This document shows positions 1 to 9,408 of a stretch of DNA of 64,000 nucleotides, one piece after another. Source of the DNA: Mycobacterium paraseoulense (lineage in GTDB: Bacteria; Actinomycetota; Actinomycetes; Mycobacteriales; Mycobacteriaceae); the NCBI RefSeq assembly GCF_010731655.1, contig NZ_AP022619.1:1178001-1242000 (forward strand). The letters run 5' to 3'. The translations under genes and the position numbers were made by a program. Within the stretch, counting starts at the first letter, position 1, and every line of letters starts with the position of its first letter. The notes under the pieces were generated by a model that was given only the letters and a program-made list of their open reading frames with translations, ran no database searches and was not told the DNA's origin.

Positions 1-168
1 GCCACCGAGGATGCGCACCACGACGACCGCGGCACCGTCCAGTAGGCCGGGCAGTCCGCTGTCGTCCAGGCGTGAGGGGTTGGCCCACCGATAGTTCTTG
101 CCGCTGGAACGGGCGCTGATCAGGTCCGTGTCGGATGTCGACAGCAGCAGGATGGTCGGCTCAGCCAC
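1..168 (-). CDS. cobN: Cobaltochelatase subunit CobN, N-terminal fragment (cut by window edge)
   Basis: CobN is the large subunit of the aerobic cobaltochelatase that inserts cobalt into hydrogenobyrinate a,c-diamide. Only the first 56 codons are in the window. The reverse strand from a GTG at 168 reads VAEPTILLLSTSDTDLISAR and continues with SSGKNYRWANPSRL, which matches my memory of the M. tuberculosis CobN N-terminus. The start lies 3 bp after the stop of the upstream hydrolase gene, so the two are probably co-transcribed. The identification rests on a short stretch but is consistent with the cob genes downstream. Confidence 0.85.
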   Translation of the reverse strand, partial: MAEPTILLLSTSDTDLISARSSGKNYRWANPSRLDDSGLPGLLDGAAVVVVRILGG

Positions 169-171
169 CCC

Positions 172-846
172 TCATTCGTACAGCAGCGTCGCCGCGATCC
201 GGGCGGCGACCTCTCCGGCCACCCGCAAGGCCTCTTCGCTGGTGCCGGGCTCATAACGGTCGGCGACCGGGTCGTAGTCGGCGCCGGCGATGGACCCGTG
301 GTCGGCCGCCAGCTCCACCAACTCGACCGGCCAGCCGACCCGTTCGAGGCCCTCGGCGAACTCCCTGCTGGCCGTCACGGGGACGACGTCGTCGGCCAGG
401 CCGTGCAGCAGTGTGAACGGCGTGCCGACGCGCTCGGGCGAGAGGTCGTCGATCACGCGTCGACCGAAAATCGGATCGGGAACCATGAAAGCGCCCGCCA
501 GGCACACGGTATGCGCCAAGTGTGCATCGCCGCGTAGTGTCATTGCCGCCGCGGCGACACCTCCCATCGACCACCCGACCAGCACAATGCCGTCGGGGTG
601 GTCGGCGAAGTTGCGGGTGAAGTCGAGCGATCGCAGCAGATCCCCGCGCCCGCCGTCGTGGGCGTGGGAATTCCAATCCGGCGCCACCACGGCCGCGCCG
701 CGGTCGGCGAGCATGCCGGCGAGCGGCCGGAAGGCGGCGCGGGCATCGGTCTGCATGCCGTGCCACAGCACGACCGTGGGTTGCGTCGAGTCGCCGTAGA
801 CGTCGGCGAATCGTCCCGGGGCGTACTCCACTGTCCTCACGGGCAC
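172..846 (-). CDS. Alpha/beta hydrolase, dienelactone-hydrolase-like
   Basis: A 224-residue cytosolic alpha/beta hydrolase with no signal peptide. The nucleophile elbow GWSMGG puts the serine at residue 93; Asp152/153 (GLADDVVPV) and His183 (AADHGS) complete a plausible triad. The HGM near residue 30 fits the oxyanion-hole position. Substrate is unknown. The start used is GTG at 846; a second GTG lies two codons later and no strong ribosome site separates them. It is placed immediately before cobN on the same strand. M. tuberculosis, as I recall, has mazEF7 rather than this gene here, so the locus varies between species. Confidence 0.8.
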   Translation of the reverse strand: MPVRTVEYAPGRFADVYGDSTQPTVVLWHGMQTDARAAFRPLAGMLADRGAAVVAPDWNSHAHDGGRGDLLRSLDFTRNFADHPDGIVLVGWSMGGVAAAAMTLRGDAHLAHTVCLAGAFMVPDPIFGRRVIDDLSPERVGTPFTLLHGLADDVVPVTASREFAEGLERVGWPVELVELAADHGSIAGADYDPVADRYEPGTSEEALRVAGEVAARIAATLLYE

Positions 847-969
847 GAGTGTGCCCGTGACAGCGGGGACTCAATCCCATATGCGAAAAATTGGTGGCGC
901 TCGCGTACCTTAACCGGTGTTAGCGTTGTTTGAACACGAAGAGCGACAAGCTAACCCGAGGACTCCCGA

Positions 970-2340
970 ATGTCGATTATTTCAGATGCTCTCCGAATGC
1001 TGAGCAATCTGGCTAACTTCGGATCGCATTTCATCGGCCTGGACACCAACCTCACGCCCCCCACGTCCGATACCGTGGGCGGCAGTGAATACCTTGCGGC
1101 CAGCGTGACCGGCATGACCGGAGGCCTGGGTAGCTCGCTGACATCGCGGCAGATTCTCACGGGAATGTTTGAGCCGGCCGATTTCATCACGAAATACGAC
1201 CGCGACAAAGGGGTACGTACAGCCTTCAACGATGCGAGATGGCAGAAGCATTCCAAGTACTTATACGACCCCACCCGTCGACTGCAGATCGCGCGCGACG
1301 GTGACGTAGCCGCTAATTTAAAAGGCGCTACAAAAGGCTTTAGCGGCGCGGCTGTAAACATTCTGCCGTGGACTGCCAGCATTGTCGGGTATTTGGAGCT
1401 GTTAACGGGATTCGGGCCACCGAACGAGGGAAGCGATCTCGAAGTCGGCGCGGAGCTGTGGGGCGCGCTCCAGCAGCAGCTCGAATCGGCCGTACCAGAC
1501 GAGGGCTGGCAGGGTGAGGCCTCAGAGGCCTACACAGCACAGCTGGCGGCACTGCAGGACATCGCGCAGACACTGGCCGGATTAGACCGTGAACTGGAAG
1601 AGATTGTGGCGAATCAAGCGGAATGGGTCACCCACATTCGCCTTGGTTTCGGGATATTGCTCAACTTGCTCACCGCAGCGATCGCCATTGAAGTCGTCCT
1701 GAGAATAGCCCTGGCTTATGTCCCGGGCGGAGCGCTGTGGGCGAGCGGCTGGGCTATCGCGGCGTCTTCGCTTGCGATGGCTGCCGCGCTCGGCATGCTC
1801 GGCGCCCTCATCGGCTTGTCGGTAGAAAACGGCAATAAAGCGGACAATGTGGCCTCCGACTTCGAACGCCTGGGTGCGGCCGCGGCGCGAATCGCGGTTG
1901 AGTCGACGGCCCACAGCGTGGTGCCTGCGGCACCCGAGTCGCGGGTTTCCGAATTCCAAACACTTTTCAGCGGGCCGTCCCCGACGCTCGCCGCGCCCAG
2001 CGGCCGACAATCAGCGCAGCGAAAGGCGGCTGAGCAAGAATCCGAAGGCAGCCTGACAGGCACGAAAGAGATCCCGGAGAGCCCCCAGGACGCGAAAGGC
2101 GAGCACGCACATTCCGCCGCGATGCCAACCCTCGGCGCATTGATGCAAATGTCGAATCATTCAGGGAATAACCCTGCGCAATCCCCTGGTCGGCAGAGAC
2201 GCCAGCCGGACACAATGACCGCGGTGGCGGACATCGTCGAAAGTGACGAGGCCGGTGCGGGGTCCGACGCCACCGACCGTGCACCGGTCGACGTCGCCAG
2301 TGAGACGCAACGGACCCCTCATAGAGCGCCCGGCAAGTAA
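970..2340 (+). CDS. EspA/EspE-family ESX secretion-associated protein (orphan)
   Basis: A 456-residue protein resembling EspA and EspE, substrates co-secreted by type VII (ESX-1) systems. A helical hairpin with a W-x-G turn lies at residues 180-182 (DEGWQGEASEAY), followed by LDRELEEIVANQA, a pattern shared with EspA/EspE. Hydrophobic segments span about 225-285. The tail is low-complexity and carries a DRAPVD motif near residue 437, like the ERAPV/ERAPI motif near the C-terminus of EspA and EspE. About 120 residues precede the usual family start. A GAGGA ribosome site sits 7 nt before the ATG. Codon use is AT-richer than the neighbouring cob genes, suggesting transfer. No EspC, EspD or ESX genes are nearby. 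The family call is from recalled motifs, not alignment. Confidence 0.7.
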   Translation: MSIISDALRMLSNLANFGSHFIGLDTNLTPPTSDTVGGSEYLAASVTGMTGGLGSSLTSRQILTGMFEPADFITKYDRDKGVRTAFNDARWQKHSKYLYDPTRRLQIARDGDVAANLKGATKGFSGAAVNILPWTASIVGYLELLTGFGPPNEGSDLEVGAELWGALQQQLESAVPDEGWQGEASEAYTAQLAALQDIAQTLAGLDRELEEIVANQAEWVTHIRLGFGILLNLLTAAIAIEVVLRIALAYVPGGALWASGWAIAASSLAMAAALGMLGALIGLSVENGNKADNVASDFERLGAAAARIAVESTAHSVVPAAPESRVSEFQTLFSGPSPTLAAPSGRQSAQRKAAEQESEGSLTGTKEIPESPQDAKGEHAHSAAMPTLGALMQMSNHSGNNPAQSPGRQRRQPDTMTAVADIVESDEAGAGSDATDRAPVDVASETQRTPHRAPGK

Positions 2341-2392
2341 CTCCCTTCAACACCGCGACTGACGCTCCGCGTCCTGGCCGTACCGTGGACGG

Positions 2393-3490
2393 ATGGCCAG
2401 AGCCCGCGACACCGACGCCTGCCCGGGCGCGCTGCAGGTGCACCGGGCGGCCGACGGCGCCCTGGCGCGGATCCGGCTGCCCGGGGGCGCACTCACGGCC
2501 GCGCAGCTCGCCGCGCTGTCGCGGGTGGCCACCGAATACGGCTCGGCGACGCTGGAACTCACCGCCCGCGGCAACGTGCAGGTGCGTGGGATCACCGACG
2601 TGACGGCGGCGGCCGCGGCCATCGCCGATGCCGGGCTGCTGCCGTCGGCGACCCATGAGCGGGTCCGCAACATCGTGGCGTCGCCGCTGTCGGGCCGGGC
2701 CGGCGGCGGCGCCGACGTGCGGCCGTGGGTCGCCGAACTGGACGCGGCCATCTGCGCAGAGCCGAGCCTGGTCGAGCTGGGCGGCCGGTTCTGGTTCGGC
2801 TTCGACGACGGCCGCGGTGACGTCGCGGGCCTGTGTGCCGACGTCGGCGTCCACGCGTTGCCCGAGGGTTCCGCGCTGCTGCTGGCCGGGCGCGACACCG
2901 GCGTCCGGCTGAGCGCCGGCGAGGTGGTCGAGACGCTGGTCATCATCGCGACACGTTTCGTGGCCACCCGCGGAACCGCTTGGCGTATCAACGAATTGGA
3001 TGACATCGCGAGCCTGCTGCCCGGCGCCGAACTCGCCGCCGCCCCCCTTCCCGCAGTCACCAAGCCGCCGGTCGGCTGGATCCACCAGGACGACGGCCGG
3101 GTGGCGCTCGGCGCCGCGGTGCCGCTGGGGGTGCTGCCTGCACGCGTCGCGGAGTACCTGGCGGCGATCGAGGCGCCGCTGGTGATCACGCCCTGGCGCT
3201 CGGTGCTGGTGTGCGATCTCAGTGAAGAGGTGGCGGACGTCGTCCTTCGCGTGCTGGCGCCGCTGGGTTTGGTGTTCGACGAGAACTCCCCCTGGCTCAA
3301 CGTCAGCGCCTGCACCGGCAGCCCCGGGTGCGCGCACTCGGCCGCCGATGTCCGGGCCGACGCCACCCGCGCGCTGGACACGGAATCGGGAGTGCATCGT
3401 CACTTCGTCGGCTGCGAGCGCGCCTGCGGCAGCCCGCTCGCCGGTGAGGTGCTGCTGGCGACCGGCGACGGATACCGCCAGCTACGGTAA
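2393..3490 (+). CDS. cobG: Precorrin-3B synthase CobG
   Basis: CobG is the oxygen-dependent monooxygenase of aerobic cobalamin synthesis, converting precorrin-3A to precorrin-3B. The 365-residue protein has the nitrite/sulfite-reductase ferredoxin-like half domain at the N-terminus ([14 protein letters not shown]) and the Fe-S ligands Cys307-x5-Cys313 and Cys341-x3-Cys345 at the C-terminus. Length is normal for the family. It starts 52 bp after the EspA-like gene and 4 bp before cobH, so cobG-cobH-cobIJ form one operon. The window does not include cobA, cobB or other late genes. Confidence 0.95.
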   Translation: MARARDTDACPGALQVHRAADGALARIRLPGGALTAAQLAALSRVATEYGSATLELTARGNVQVRGITDVTAAAAAIADAGLLPSATHERVRNIVASPLSGRAGGGADVRPWVAELDAAICAEPSLVELGGRFWFGFDDGRGDVAGLCADVGVHALPEGSALLLAGRDTGVRLSAGEVVETLVIIATRFVATRGTAWRINELDDIASLLPGAELAAAPLPAVTKPPVGWIHQDDGRVALGAAVPLGVLPARVAEYLAAIEAPLVITPWRSVLVCDLSEEVADVVLRVLAPLGLVFDENSPWLNVSACTGSPGCAHSAADVRADATRALDTESGVHRHFVGCERACGSPLAGEVLLATGDGYRQLR

Positions 3491-3494
3491 TCGG

Positions 3495-4121
3495 GTGCTC
3501 GACTACATCCGCGACGCGGCGGAGATCTACCGCCAGTCGTTCGCGACCATCCGTGCCGAAGCCGACCTGACCCGGTTCCCGGACGACGTCGCGCGGGTGG
3601 TGGTCCGGTTGATCCACACCTGCGGCCAGGTCGACGTCGCCGAGCATGTCGCGTTCACCGACGATGTCGTCGACCGCGTCGGCGATGCCCTCCGCGGCGG
3701 CGCCCCGGTGCTGTGCGATTCCTCGATGGTCGCGGCCGGAATCACCGCCGCGCGGCTGCCGGCCGGCAACGAGGTGGTGTCGCTGGTCGCCGATCCGCGC
3801 GCGCCGGAGCTGGCCGCGCGCCGGCACACCACCCGCTCGGCGGCCGGGGTGGAGTTGTGGGCCGAGCGGCTGTCCGGCGCCGTGCTGGCGATCGGCAACG
3901 CACCGACCGCGCTGTTCCGGCTGCTCGAGCTGGTCGACGACGGGGTCTGCCCGCCGGCCGGGGTGCTGGGCGGGCCGGTCGGCTTCGTCGGGTCGGCGCA
4001 GTCCAAGCAGGAGCTCATCGACCGTCCGCGCGGCATGTCGTACCTGGTGGTGCGGGGCCGTCGCGGCGGCAGCGCGATGGCCGCCGCCGCCGTCAACGCG
4101 ATCGCGAGCGACCGAGAATGA
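3495..4121 (+). CDS. cobH: Precorrin-8X methylmutase CobH
   Basis: CobH moves the C11 methyl group to C12, converting precorrin-8X to hydrogenobyrinate. The start is a GTG 4 bp after cobG ([20 protein letters not shown]), giving 208 residues, the size I recall for the M. tuberculosis enzyme. The family signature [19 protein letters not shown] carries the histidine expected to act as proton donor. The reading frame is open further upstream, but that portion shadows cobG. The stop overlaps the cobIJ start by 4 nt (ATGA), indicating translational coupling. Confidence 0.95.
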   Translation: MLDYIRDAAEIYRQSFATIRAEADLTRFPDDVARVVVRLIHTCGQVDVAEHVAFTDDVVDRVGDALRGGAPVLCDSSMVAAGITAARLPAGNEVVSLVADPRAPELAARRHTTRSAAGVELWAERLSGAVLAIGNAPTALFRLLELVDDGVCPPAGVLGGPVGFVGSAQSKQELIDRPRGMSYLVVRGRRGGSAMAAAAVNAIASDRE

Positions 4122-5599
4122 CCGCGCGGGGCACGCTATGGGGCGTCGGGCTGGGGCCCGGCGACCCTGAACTGGTCACCGTCAAGGCGGCCCGGGTGAT
4201 CGGCGAGGCCGACGTGGTGGCCTACCACAGCGCCCGGCACGGCCGCAGCATCGCCCGCGGCATCGCCGAACCGTACCTGCGGGCCGGACAGATCGAGGAG
4301 CACCTGATCTACCCGGTGACCACCGAGGTGACCGACCATCCCGGCGGCTACGCCGGGGCGCTCGAGGACTTCTACGTCGAAGCCACCGACCGCATCGCCA
4401 CCCACCTCGACGCGGGCCGCAACGTGGCGCTGCTCGCCGAGGGCGACCCGCTGTTCTACAGCTCCTACATGCACCTGCACACCCGGCTGACGCAGCGGTT
4501 CGACGCCGTCATCGTCCCGGGTGTGACATCGGTGAGCGCCGCCTCTGCGGCGATCGCGACGCCGTTGGTGGCCGGCGACGAGGTGCTCTCGGTGCTGCCC
4601 GGCACGCTGCCGGTGGCCGAGCTTACCCGCCGCCTCGCCGACGCGGACGCCGCCGTGGTGCTCAAACTAGGTCGCTCGTATCACGCTGTGCGCGACGCGC
4701 TTTCGGCATCCGGCCAGCTCGACGACGCGTACTACGTCGAGCGGGCCAGCACCACCGGGCAGCGGATCCTGCCCGCCGCCGAGGTCGACGAGGCCGGCGT
4801 GCCGTACTTCTCGCTGGCCATGCTGCCGGGCGGGCGGCGGGGACGGCGGTCGCCCGCGGCCGGCGCCGTCGCGGTGGTGGGACTGGGGCCCGGCGACGCC
4901 GACTGGATGACGCCGCAGAGCCGGCGCGAGCTGGCCGCCGCCACCGACCTGATCGGCTATGGCGGCTACCTCGACCGCGTCCCCGTTCGCGACGGCCAAC
5001 GGCGCCATCCCAGTGACAACACCGACGAACCCGCGCGTGCCCGGCTGGCCTGCGCGCTGGCCGAGCAAGGGCGCTCGGTGGCGGTGGTGTCGTCGGGCGA
5101 TCCCGGGGTCTTCGCGATGGCCACCGCCGTATTGGAGGAGGCCAAGGAATGGCCGGGCGTGCGGGTGCGGGTGATTCCGGCGATGACCGCCGCCCAGGCC
5201 GTCGCCAGTCGGGTCGGGGCCCCGCTGGGCCACGACTACGCGGTGATCTCGCTCTCCGACCGGCTCAAGCCGTGGGCGATCATCGCCGAGCGGCTGGCCG
5301 CCGCGGCCGCCGCCGACCTCGTCCTGGCCATCTACAACCCGGCCTCGAAGACCCGGACATGGCAGGTCGGCGCGATGCGCGACGTGCTGCTGGAACACCG
5401 CGAACCCGGGACGCCGGTGGTGATCGGCCGCAGCGTTTCCGGCCCCGACGAGGACGTCCGCGTGGTGCGGTTGGCCGATCTCGATCCCGCCGACGTGGAC
5501 ATGCGCTGCCTGCTGATCGTGGGTTCCTCGCAAACCCAGTGGTACCCAGGCGATTCCGGTGACCGGGTGTTCACGCCTCGGCGCTACCCCGTCGGCTAG
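4118..5599 (+). CDS. cobIJ: Fused precorrin-2 C20 / precorrin-3B C17 methyltransferase CobIJ
   Basis: A 493-residue fusion of two SAM-dependent methyltransferases of corrin ring building. The N-terminal half (about 1-240) is CobI, with [26 protein letters not shown] and PGVTSVSAA. The C-terminal half (about 248-493) is CobJ, with [24 protein letters not shown] and [10 protein letters not shown]. The fusion is the normal mycobacterial arrangement (annotated cobI or cobIJ). The start ATG at 4118 overlaps the cobH stop; the frame is open upstream but that is cobH in another frame. The stop shares a CTAG tetranucleotide with the convergent PPE gene. Confidence 0.95.
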   Translation: MTARGTLWGVGLGPGDPELVTVKAARVIGEADVVAYHSARHGRSIARGIAEPYLRAGQIEEHLIYPVTTEVTDHPGGYAGALEDFYVEATDRIATHLDAGRNVALLAEGDPLFYSSYMHLHTRLTQRFDAVIVPGVTSVSAASAAIATPLVAGDEVLSVLPGTLPVAELTRRLADADAAVVLKLGRSYHAVRDALSASGQLDDAYYVERASTTGQRILPAAEVDEAGVPYFSLAMLPGGRRGRRSPAAGAVAVVGLGPGDADWMTPQSRRELAAATDLIGYGGYLDRVPVRDGQRRHPSDNTDEPARARLACALAEQGRSVAVVSSGDPGVFAMATAVLEEAKEWPGVRVRVIPAMTAAQAVASRVGAPLGHDYAVISLSDRLKPWAIIAERLAAAAAADLVLAIYNPASKTRTWQVGAMRDVLLEHREPGTPVVIGRSVSGPDEDVRVVRLADLDPADVDMRCLLIVGSSQTQWYPGDSGDRVFTPRRYPVG

Positions 5600-7173
5600 T
5601 CCCTTCCCCAGCTGCCGGGCATCATCGGCACGGTGGGCCCGTCGCTCAAACCGTCGCGTGTCAACGTCGCCAACCCGGCCGGCTGGGTGACGCCGGACTT
5701 CGCTGTGGCCCCGGCGAATCCGAAAGCCCCCCCGCCCTGATCCGAGGCGCACACGGCGTCCGGGTCGTCCTGGTCCACACCCAAATCCGGCTCCAGGTCC
5801 ATGAATTCGTAGCGATACGCGCGATCCTTGGCGGTGCCGGCGCGGCGCCGCCGCGCCCGGGCCTTCTTCTTGGCCGCTGCCGCCGCCGCGGCCGCGGCGG
5901 GTGCGTCGACCCTGTCGGGCGCCGGTTCCCCCGACTGGCGCCGGGCACGGCCGCTGGCGCTGCCGCGAGCGGCGAGCCCCGACAGCGCCGCGGCGTACAA
6001 CGCGTCGGACATTCCCGCGCCGACGCCGTCCGTCGCGGTCGGACCGAACCCGACCCCGGGCCCGCCGCCGACCGGCCCGCCAGCGGCCGGTGTAGCCACG
6101 GTCGACGCCTGAGCGCTGGACACCGTCGGGGCGTTGCTCACGCTCGCCGGAGCGGTGCTGACGGTCGGGGCCGGCGCGGGCGCCGTCGGCGCCGGCGCGG
6201 CGCCGGCCGCGGGCAGCGGCGGCGCGAACGAGAGCGGGGCAGCGACGCTGATCGCGGTGACCGCCGCCGCCGCACCTCCTGCCGCCGCGGCGCCCAGGAC
6301 GGAAACGACCATCGGTGCCAGCACCACGGCCATCTGGATGGCGGCCTGCATGAACGGCCAGAAGATCATCAGCGTGTGGAAAATCGCCCAGCCCAGCGCA
6401 CTCGAGAGGGCCGGCGAGAACCCCAATTGGCTGAAGAACGAGGCGAGGCCGTTGACGAAGGGCACCGGCGGGAACGGCCAGCCACCGGGGTTGAGGTCTT
6501 TGGACACCGGCCAGGCGAAATTCTTGGTGTACTGCTGCAGCCAAGCCGTGAGCTGGTCCTGCCAGGACGGGTAGGTCCGGGCCGCTTGTTGGGTGTCGGC
6601 GGCTTGTGCGGTCGTGACGCTCGCCTCCGCGGCCGGGGCGACGATCAACGGCGCGGGCGTGGTCGCGGGGACCGCCGCGAGGGCGGATTCGGCCGCCACC
6701 TGATAGGTGGTCATGGTCGCGGCGGCCTGCACCCACATGCGCGCGTAATCGGCCTCGTTCGCGGCGATGGGAATGGTGTTGATGCCGAAGAAGTTCGTCG
6801 CGACCAGCGCCGCGTGGGTCGCATGGTTCGCCGCGAGCTCGGGCAGCGTCGGCATGGCGGCCAGCGCGGCGGTGTAAGCGCCGGCCGCGGTCTCGTGCAG
6901 CGTGGCCGCCGCGGTGCTCTTGGCCGAGCTCTCCAGCAGCCAGGTCAGATACGGGGCGTGGGCCGCGACGTACTGTCCGGCGCTGGGCCCCTGCCACGCG
7001 CCGCCCTGCACTTCGCCCAGGAGCCCGATGAGTTCCTCTGCGGCTTCGGCGTATTGGGCACTCATCGACGACCACGTCGCCGCGGCAGCCAGCAGCGGCC
7101 CGGGTCCGGGTCCGCTGCTGAGCAGGGTCGAATGCACCTCGGGAGGGAAGGCGATCCAGATCGGGGCGGTCAT
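5596..7173 (-). CDS. PPE family protein, PPE-PPW subfamily
   Basis: A 525-residue PPE protein. The N-terminal PPE domain (about 1-175) begins [18 protein letters not shown], contains the usual W-x-G-type turn (GGAWQGPSA) and continues to about the [15 protein letters not shown] helix. A middle hydrophobic Ala-rich part and a Lys/Arg-rich stretch near residue 435 follow. The C-terminus ends [14 protein letters not shown], the PxxPxxW motif of the PPE-PPW subfamily. Such proteins usually act at or outside the cell envelope and are exported by ESX systems. No PE partner is adjacent. It sits where M. tuberculosis has Rv2067c and blaC, as I recall. Start ATG at 7173 is set by the canonical PPE N-terminus. 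Confidence 0.92.
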   Translation of the reverse strand: MTAPIWIAFPPEVHSTLLSSGPGPGPLLAAAATWSSMSAQYAEAAEELIGLLGEVQGGAWQGPSAGQYVAAHAPYLTWLLESSAKSTAAATLHETAAGAYTAALAAMPTLPELAANHATHAALVATNFFGINTIPIAANEADYARMWVQAAATMTTYQVAAESALAAVPATTPAPLIVAPAAEASVTTAQAADTQQAARTYPSWQDQLTAWLQQYTKNFAWPVSKDLNPGGWPFPPVPFVNGLASFFSQLGFSPALSSALGWAIFHTLMIFWPFMQAAIQMAVVLAPMVVSVLGAAAAGGAAAAVTAISVAAPLSFAPPLPAAGAAPAPTAPAPAPTVSTAPASVSNAPTVSSAQASTVATPAAGGPVGGGPGVGFGPTATDGVGAGMSDALYAAALSGLAARGSASGRARRQSGEPAPDRVDAPAAAAAAAAAKKKARARRRRAGTAKDRAYRYEFMDLEPDLGVDQDDPDAVCASDQGGGAFGFAGATAKSGVTQPAGLATLTRDGLSDGPTVPMMPGSWGRD

Positions 7174-7312
7174 CGTCGGCGGTCTTCGGACACGAACACG
7201 GGCACCTCTTCGGTGGCAGGTGGGCTGGCGCTGCTGATGTTCAGTGGTCGGTTGGCCGCGCGGATTAGTTCCCGCGGGTTGATTTCGCGTGCTCTTTGCA
7301 CGCGGACGAGGC

Positions 7313-8686
7313 ATGCGCAACGATGCAGGGATGCGGTGTGACGCGGCGCGTGAGGCGCTTTCGGCTCGACTGGACGGCGAACGTCCCCAGGTGCTCGCGC
7401 AGCAGGTCGATGCCCATCTCGAATCGTGCCGGCGTTGCCGCTCCTGGCTCATCGGCGCCGCGGCCCAGACCCGCCGGCTGGCCACGGTCCAGGCGGGCGA
7501 CGGACCCGATCTGGTCGCGAAGATCATGGCGAACATCGGCGAGGAATCGTCCGGCCGCCAGCGCAGAATGCGTTGGCTGCGCGCACACTACCGGCGCTGG
7601 GGCCTGATCGCTGTCGGGCTCTTCCAGGTGGCGATCGCCGCCGCGCAGATCAGCGGCATCGATTTCGGCATGGTGTCGAGCCACATGCACGGCGCGATGT
7701 CCGGTGAGCATTTGATGCACGAGTCCACCGCCTGGTTGCTGGCGCTGGGTCTGGCGATGGTTGCCGCCGGCTTCTGGCCCGTCACCGCGATTGGCGTGGC
7801 GGCGATCACGGGCGTCTACTCGATCGCCCTCCTGGGTTATGTGGTCATCGACGCCTTTGCCGGCGAGGTGACGGCGACGCGCATCGCCAGCCACATGCCG
7901 TTGCTGCTGGGCCTCGCATTCGCGCTGCTCGTCGCGCGGGAACGGGTGAGTTCGGACAGAGCGGGCGCTTCCGAGGCGGCCGACGATGCCACCTGGGCGC
8001 CAGAGTCTCCCGTCGCCCGACGCCGCGGTCACCTCTGGCCCATCAACCGATCGGCTTCCGACCCCGCCGCATCTGCTACGACAGACCGTCGTAGACTCAG
8101 TGAGCCCGCGAAACAAAGGTGGTTCGCCATGATCGCGTCAAGCGATGACGAGGCCGTTACCGAGCTCGCATTGGCCGCCGCGCGTGGGAACGACCGGGCG
8201 CTCGAGGCTTTCATCAAAGCCACCCAGCAAGACGTGTGGCGGTTCGTCACGTATCTGTCGGACGCGGGCAGCGCCGACGACCTGACTCAGGAAACCTTTC
8301 TGCGCGCGATCGGCGCCATCGAGCGGTTCTCCGGGCGCTCGAGTGCCCGGACCTGGCTGCTGTCCATCGCGCGCCGCGTGGTGGCCGATCACATCCGCCA
8401 CGTGCAGTCGCGGCCGCGCGCCGCCCTCGGGGCCGACCCCGAACACGTTGTGCGTGGCGACCGCCACGCCCGCGGATTCGAAGATTTGGTCGAGGTCACG
8501 ACGATGATCGCGAGCCTCACCCCCGAGCAACGGGAAGCGTTGCTGCTCACTCAGTTACTCGGGCTGCCCTACGCCGATGCCGCGGCGGTGTGTGGCTGCC
8601 CGGTGGGCACCATCCGATCCCGCGTCGCGCGCGCCCGCGACGCGCTGCTGGCCTCCGACGCCGAGCGGGACGACCTGACCGGCTAA
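7313..8686 (+). CDS. Zinc-finger/membrane domain fused in frame to sigma factor SigC
   Basis: A single stop-free frame of about 457 codons joins two modules. Residues 1-60 form an anti-sigma zinc finger ([17 protein letters not shown] at residues 7-23; Cys9, His35-x3-Cys39-x2-Cys42). Four hydrophobic segments follow at about 96-115, 139-155, 157-180 and 195-208, with a His/Met-rich loop between the first two ([15 protein letters not shown]). A hydrophilic linker leads to SigC at residue 273. Four helices would leave both ends in the cytoplasm. Whether one polypeptide is made, or SigC starts internally at 8129, cannot be decided here. The upstream start is also uncertain: GTG 7289, ATG 7313 and ATG 7331 are all possible. 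It is divergent from the PPE gene. Confidence 0.6.
   Translation: MRNDAGMRCDAAREALSARLDGERPQVLAQQVDAHLESCRRCRSWLIGAAAQTRRLATVQAGDGPDLVAKIMANIGEESSGRQRRMRWLRAHYRRWGLIAVGLFQVAIAAAQISGIDFGMVSSHMHGAMSGEHLMHESTAWLLALGLAMVAAGFWPVTAIGVAAITGVYSIALLGYVVIDAFAGEVTATRIASHMPLLLGLAFALLVARERVSSDRAGASEAADDATWAPESPVARRRGHLWPINRSASDPAASATTDRRRLSEPAKQRWFAMIASSDDEAVTELALAAARGNDRALEAFIKATQQDVWRFVTYLSDAGSADDLTQETFLRAIGAIERFSGRSSARTWLLSIARRVVADHIRHVQSRPRAALGADPEHVVRGDRHARGFEDLVEVTTMIASLTPEQREALLLTQLLGLPYADAAAVCGCPVGTIRSRVARARDALLASDAERDDLTG
8129..8686 (+). CDS. sigC: RNA polymerase ECF sigma factor SigC
   Basis: SigC is a minimal ECF sigma factor that directs RNA polymerase to its own promoter set. From the internal ATG at 8129 the product is 185 residues, exactly the length I recall for M. 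tuberculosis SigC, with near-identical stretches. Region 2 is seen as [16 protein letters not shown] and [15 protein letters not shown]; region 4 as [20 protein letters not shown] and [20 protein letters not shown] good ribosome site (AAAGGTGG) lies 6 nt before the ATG, supporting independent translation. The frame is nevertheless open upstream into the zinc-finger/membrane module, see the preceding entry. The stop overlaps the convergent cobK stop (CTAA). Confidence 0.9.
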   Translation: MIASSDDEAVTELALAAARGNDRALEAFIKATQQDVWRFVTYLSDAGSADDLTQETFLRAIGAIERFSGRSSARTWLLSIARRVVADHIRHVQSRPRAALGADPEHVVRGDRHARGFEDLVEVTTMIASLTPEQREALLLTQLLGLPYADAAAVCGCPVGTIRSRVARARDALLASDAERDDLTG

Positions 8687-9408
8687 TTCAGCCGCGTCAC
8701 CCATTCGGCTGCCTCTTCGACGCTGCTCACTGCGGTGACCCCGGGCGGTAGCGGTGGTCGCGCCACCATCACCACCGGAACGCCCACTGCCGCAGCGGCG
8801 TCGAGCTTCGCTCTCGTCATATCCCCCCCGCTGTTCTTGGTGACCAAGGCGTCGATGCGGTGTTCCCGCAGCAGCGCGAGCTCACCGTCGTAGTGATACG
8901 GCCCGCGGGATAACACCAGCTGGTGACGGCGCGGCAATGACGCGGGGTCGGGTTCGGTGACCGCGCGGATCAAAAACCAGGCGTCGCTGTCCGCGAAGGC
9001 CGTCGTCCCGGACCGTCCGGTGGTGAGGAATACCCGTGAGAAGTGTTCCTTTGCAACGGTTTCCGCTGCCTCGTGGTCGGATTTGACGACGGTCGCATCG
9101 CCCGGCTCCCACGCCGGGCGGGCCAGGACCAGATGCGGGAGGCGCAGTTCGGCGCACACTTGCCCGGCGTGTGCCGTCATGGTCGCCGCGAACGGGTGGG
9201 TCGCGTCGATGACGGCGTCGATGTGTTCGTCGAGCAGCCAGCGCCGGAGGCCCTCGACGCCACCGAAGCCGCCGATGCGTACCGGGCCGACCGGCAGCGC
9301 GGGGTCGGGCACCCGGCCCGCCAGCGAGCTGACGATGTCGACGCCAGGGTGCAAGGCTTTCGCCAGCGCGCGACCTTCGGCCGTGCCGCCCAGCAGCAGC
9401 ACTCGCAT
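8683..9408 (-). CDS. cobK: Precorrin-6A reductase CobK
   Basis: CobK reduces precorrin-6A to dihydro-precorrin-6 with NADPH. The 241-residue protein shows the N-terminal nucleotide-binding [10 protein letters not shown], the [11 protein letters not shown] signature and the C-terminal TKNSGG segment typical of CobK/CbiJ. It is the last gene of the cobL-cobM-cobK run on this strand. The start ATG at 9408 overlaps the cobM stop by one base (TGATG), so it is probably translated by re-initiation. It converges on sigC. Confidence 0.95.
   Translation of the reverse strand: MRVLLLGGTAEGRALAKALHPGVDIVSSLAGRVPDPALPVGPVRIGGFGGVEGLRRWLLDEHIDAVIDATHPFAATMTAHAGQVCAELRLPHLVLARPAWEPGDATVVKSDHEAAETVAKEHFSRVFLTTGRSGTTAFADSDAWFLIRAVTEPDPASLPRRHQLVLSRGPYHYDGELALLREHRIDALVTKNSGGDMTRAKLDAAAAVGVPVVMVARPPLPPGVTAVSSVEEAAEWVTRLN

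Noticed and set aside
1967..3403. 478-codon open frame antisense to cobG
   Set aside because: Low-complexity shadow frame. The sense frame carries the CobG Fe-S ligands and correct length.
4667..7075. 802-codon open frame on the minus strand across cobIJ and the PPE gene
   Set aside because: Arg/Gly-rich shadow of high-GC coding DNA. The PPE and cobIJ frames have clear homology and conserved motifs.
7289..8128. Separate anti-sigma gene ending before sigC
   Set aside because: No stop codon exists in that frame before the sigC stop, so it cannot be annotated as an independent gene from this sequence.
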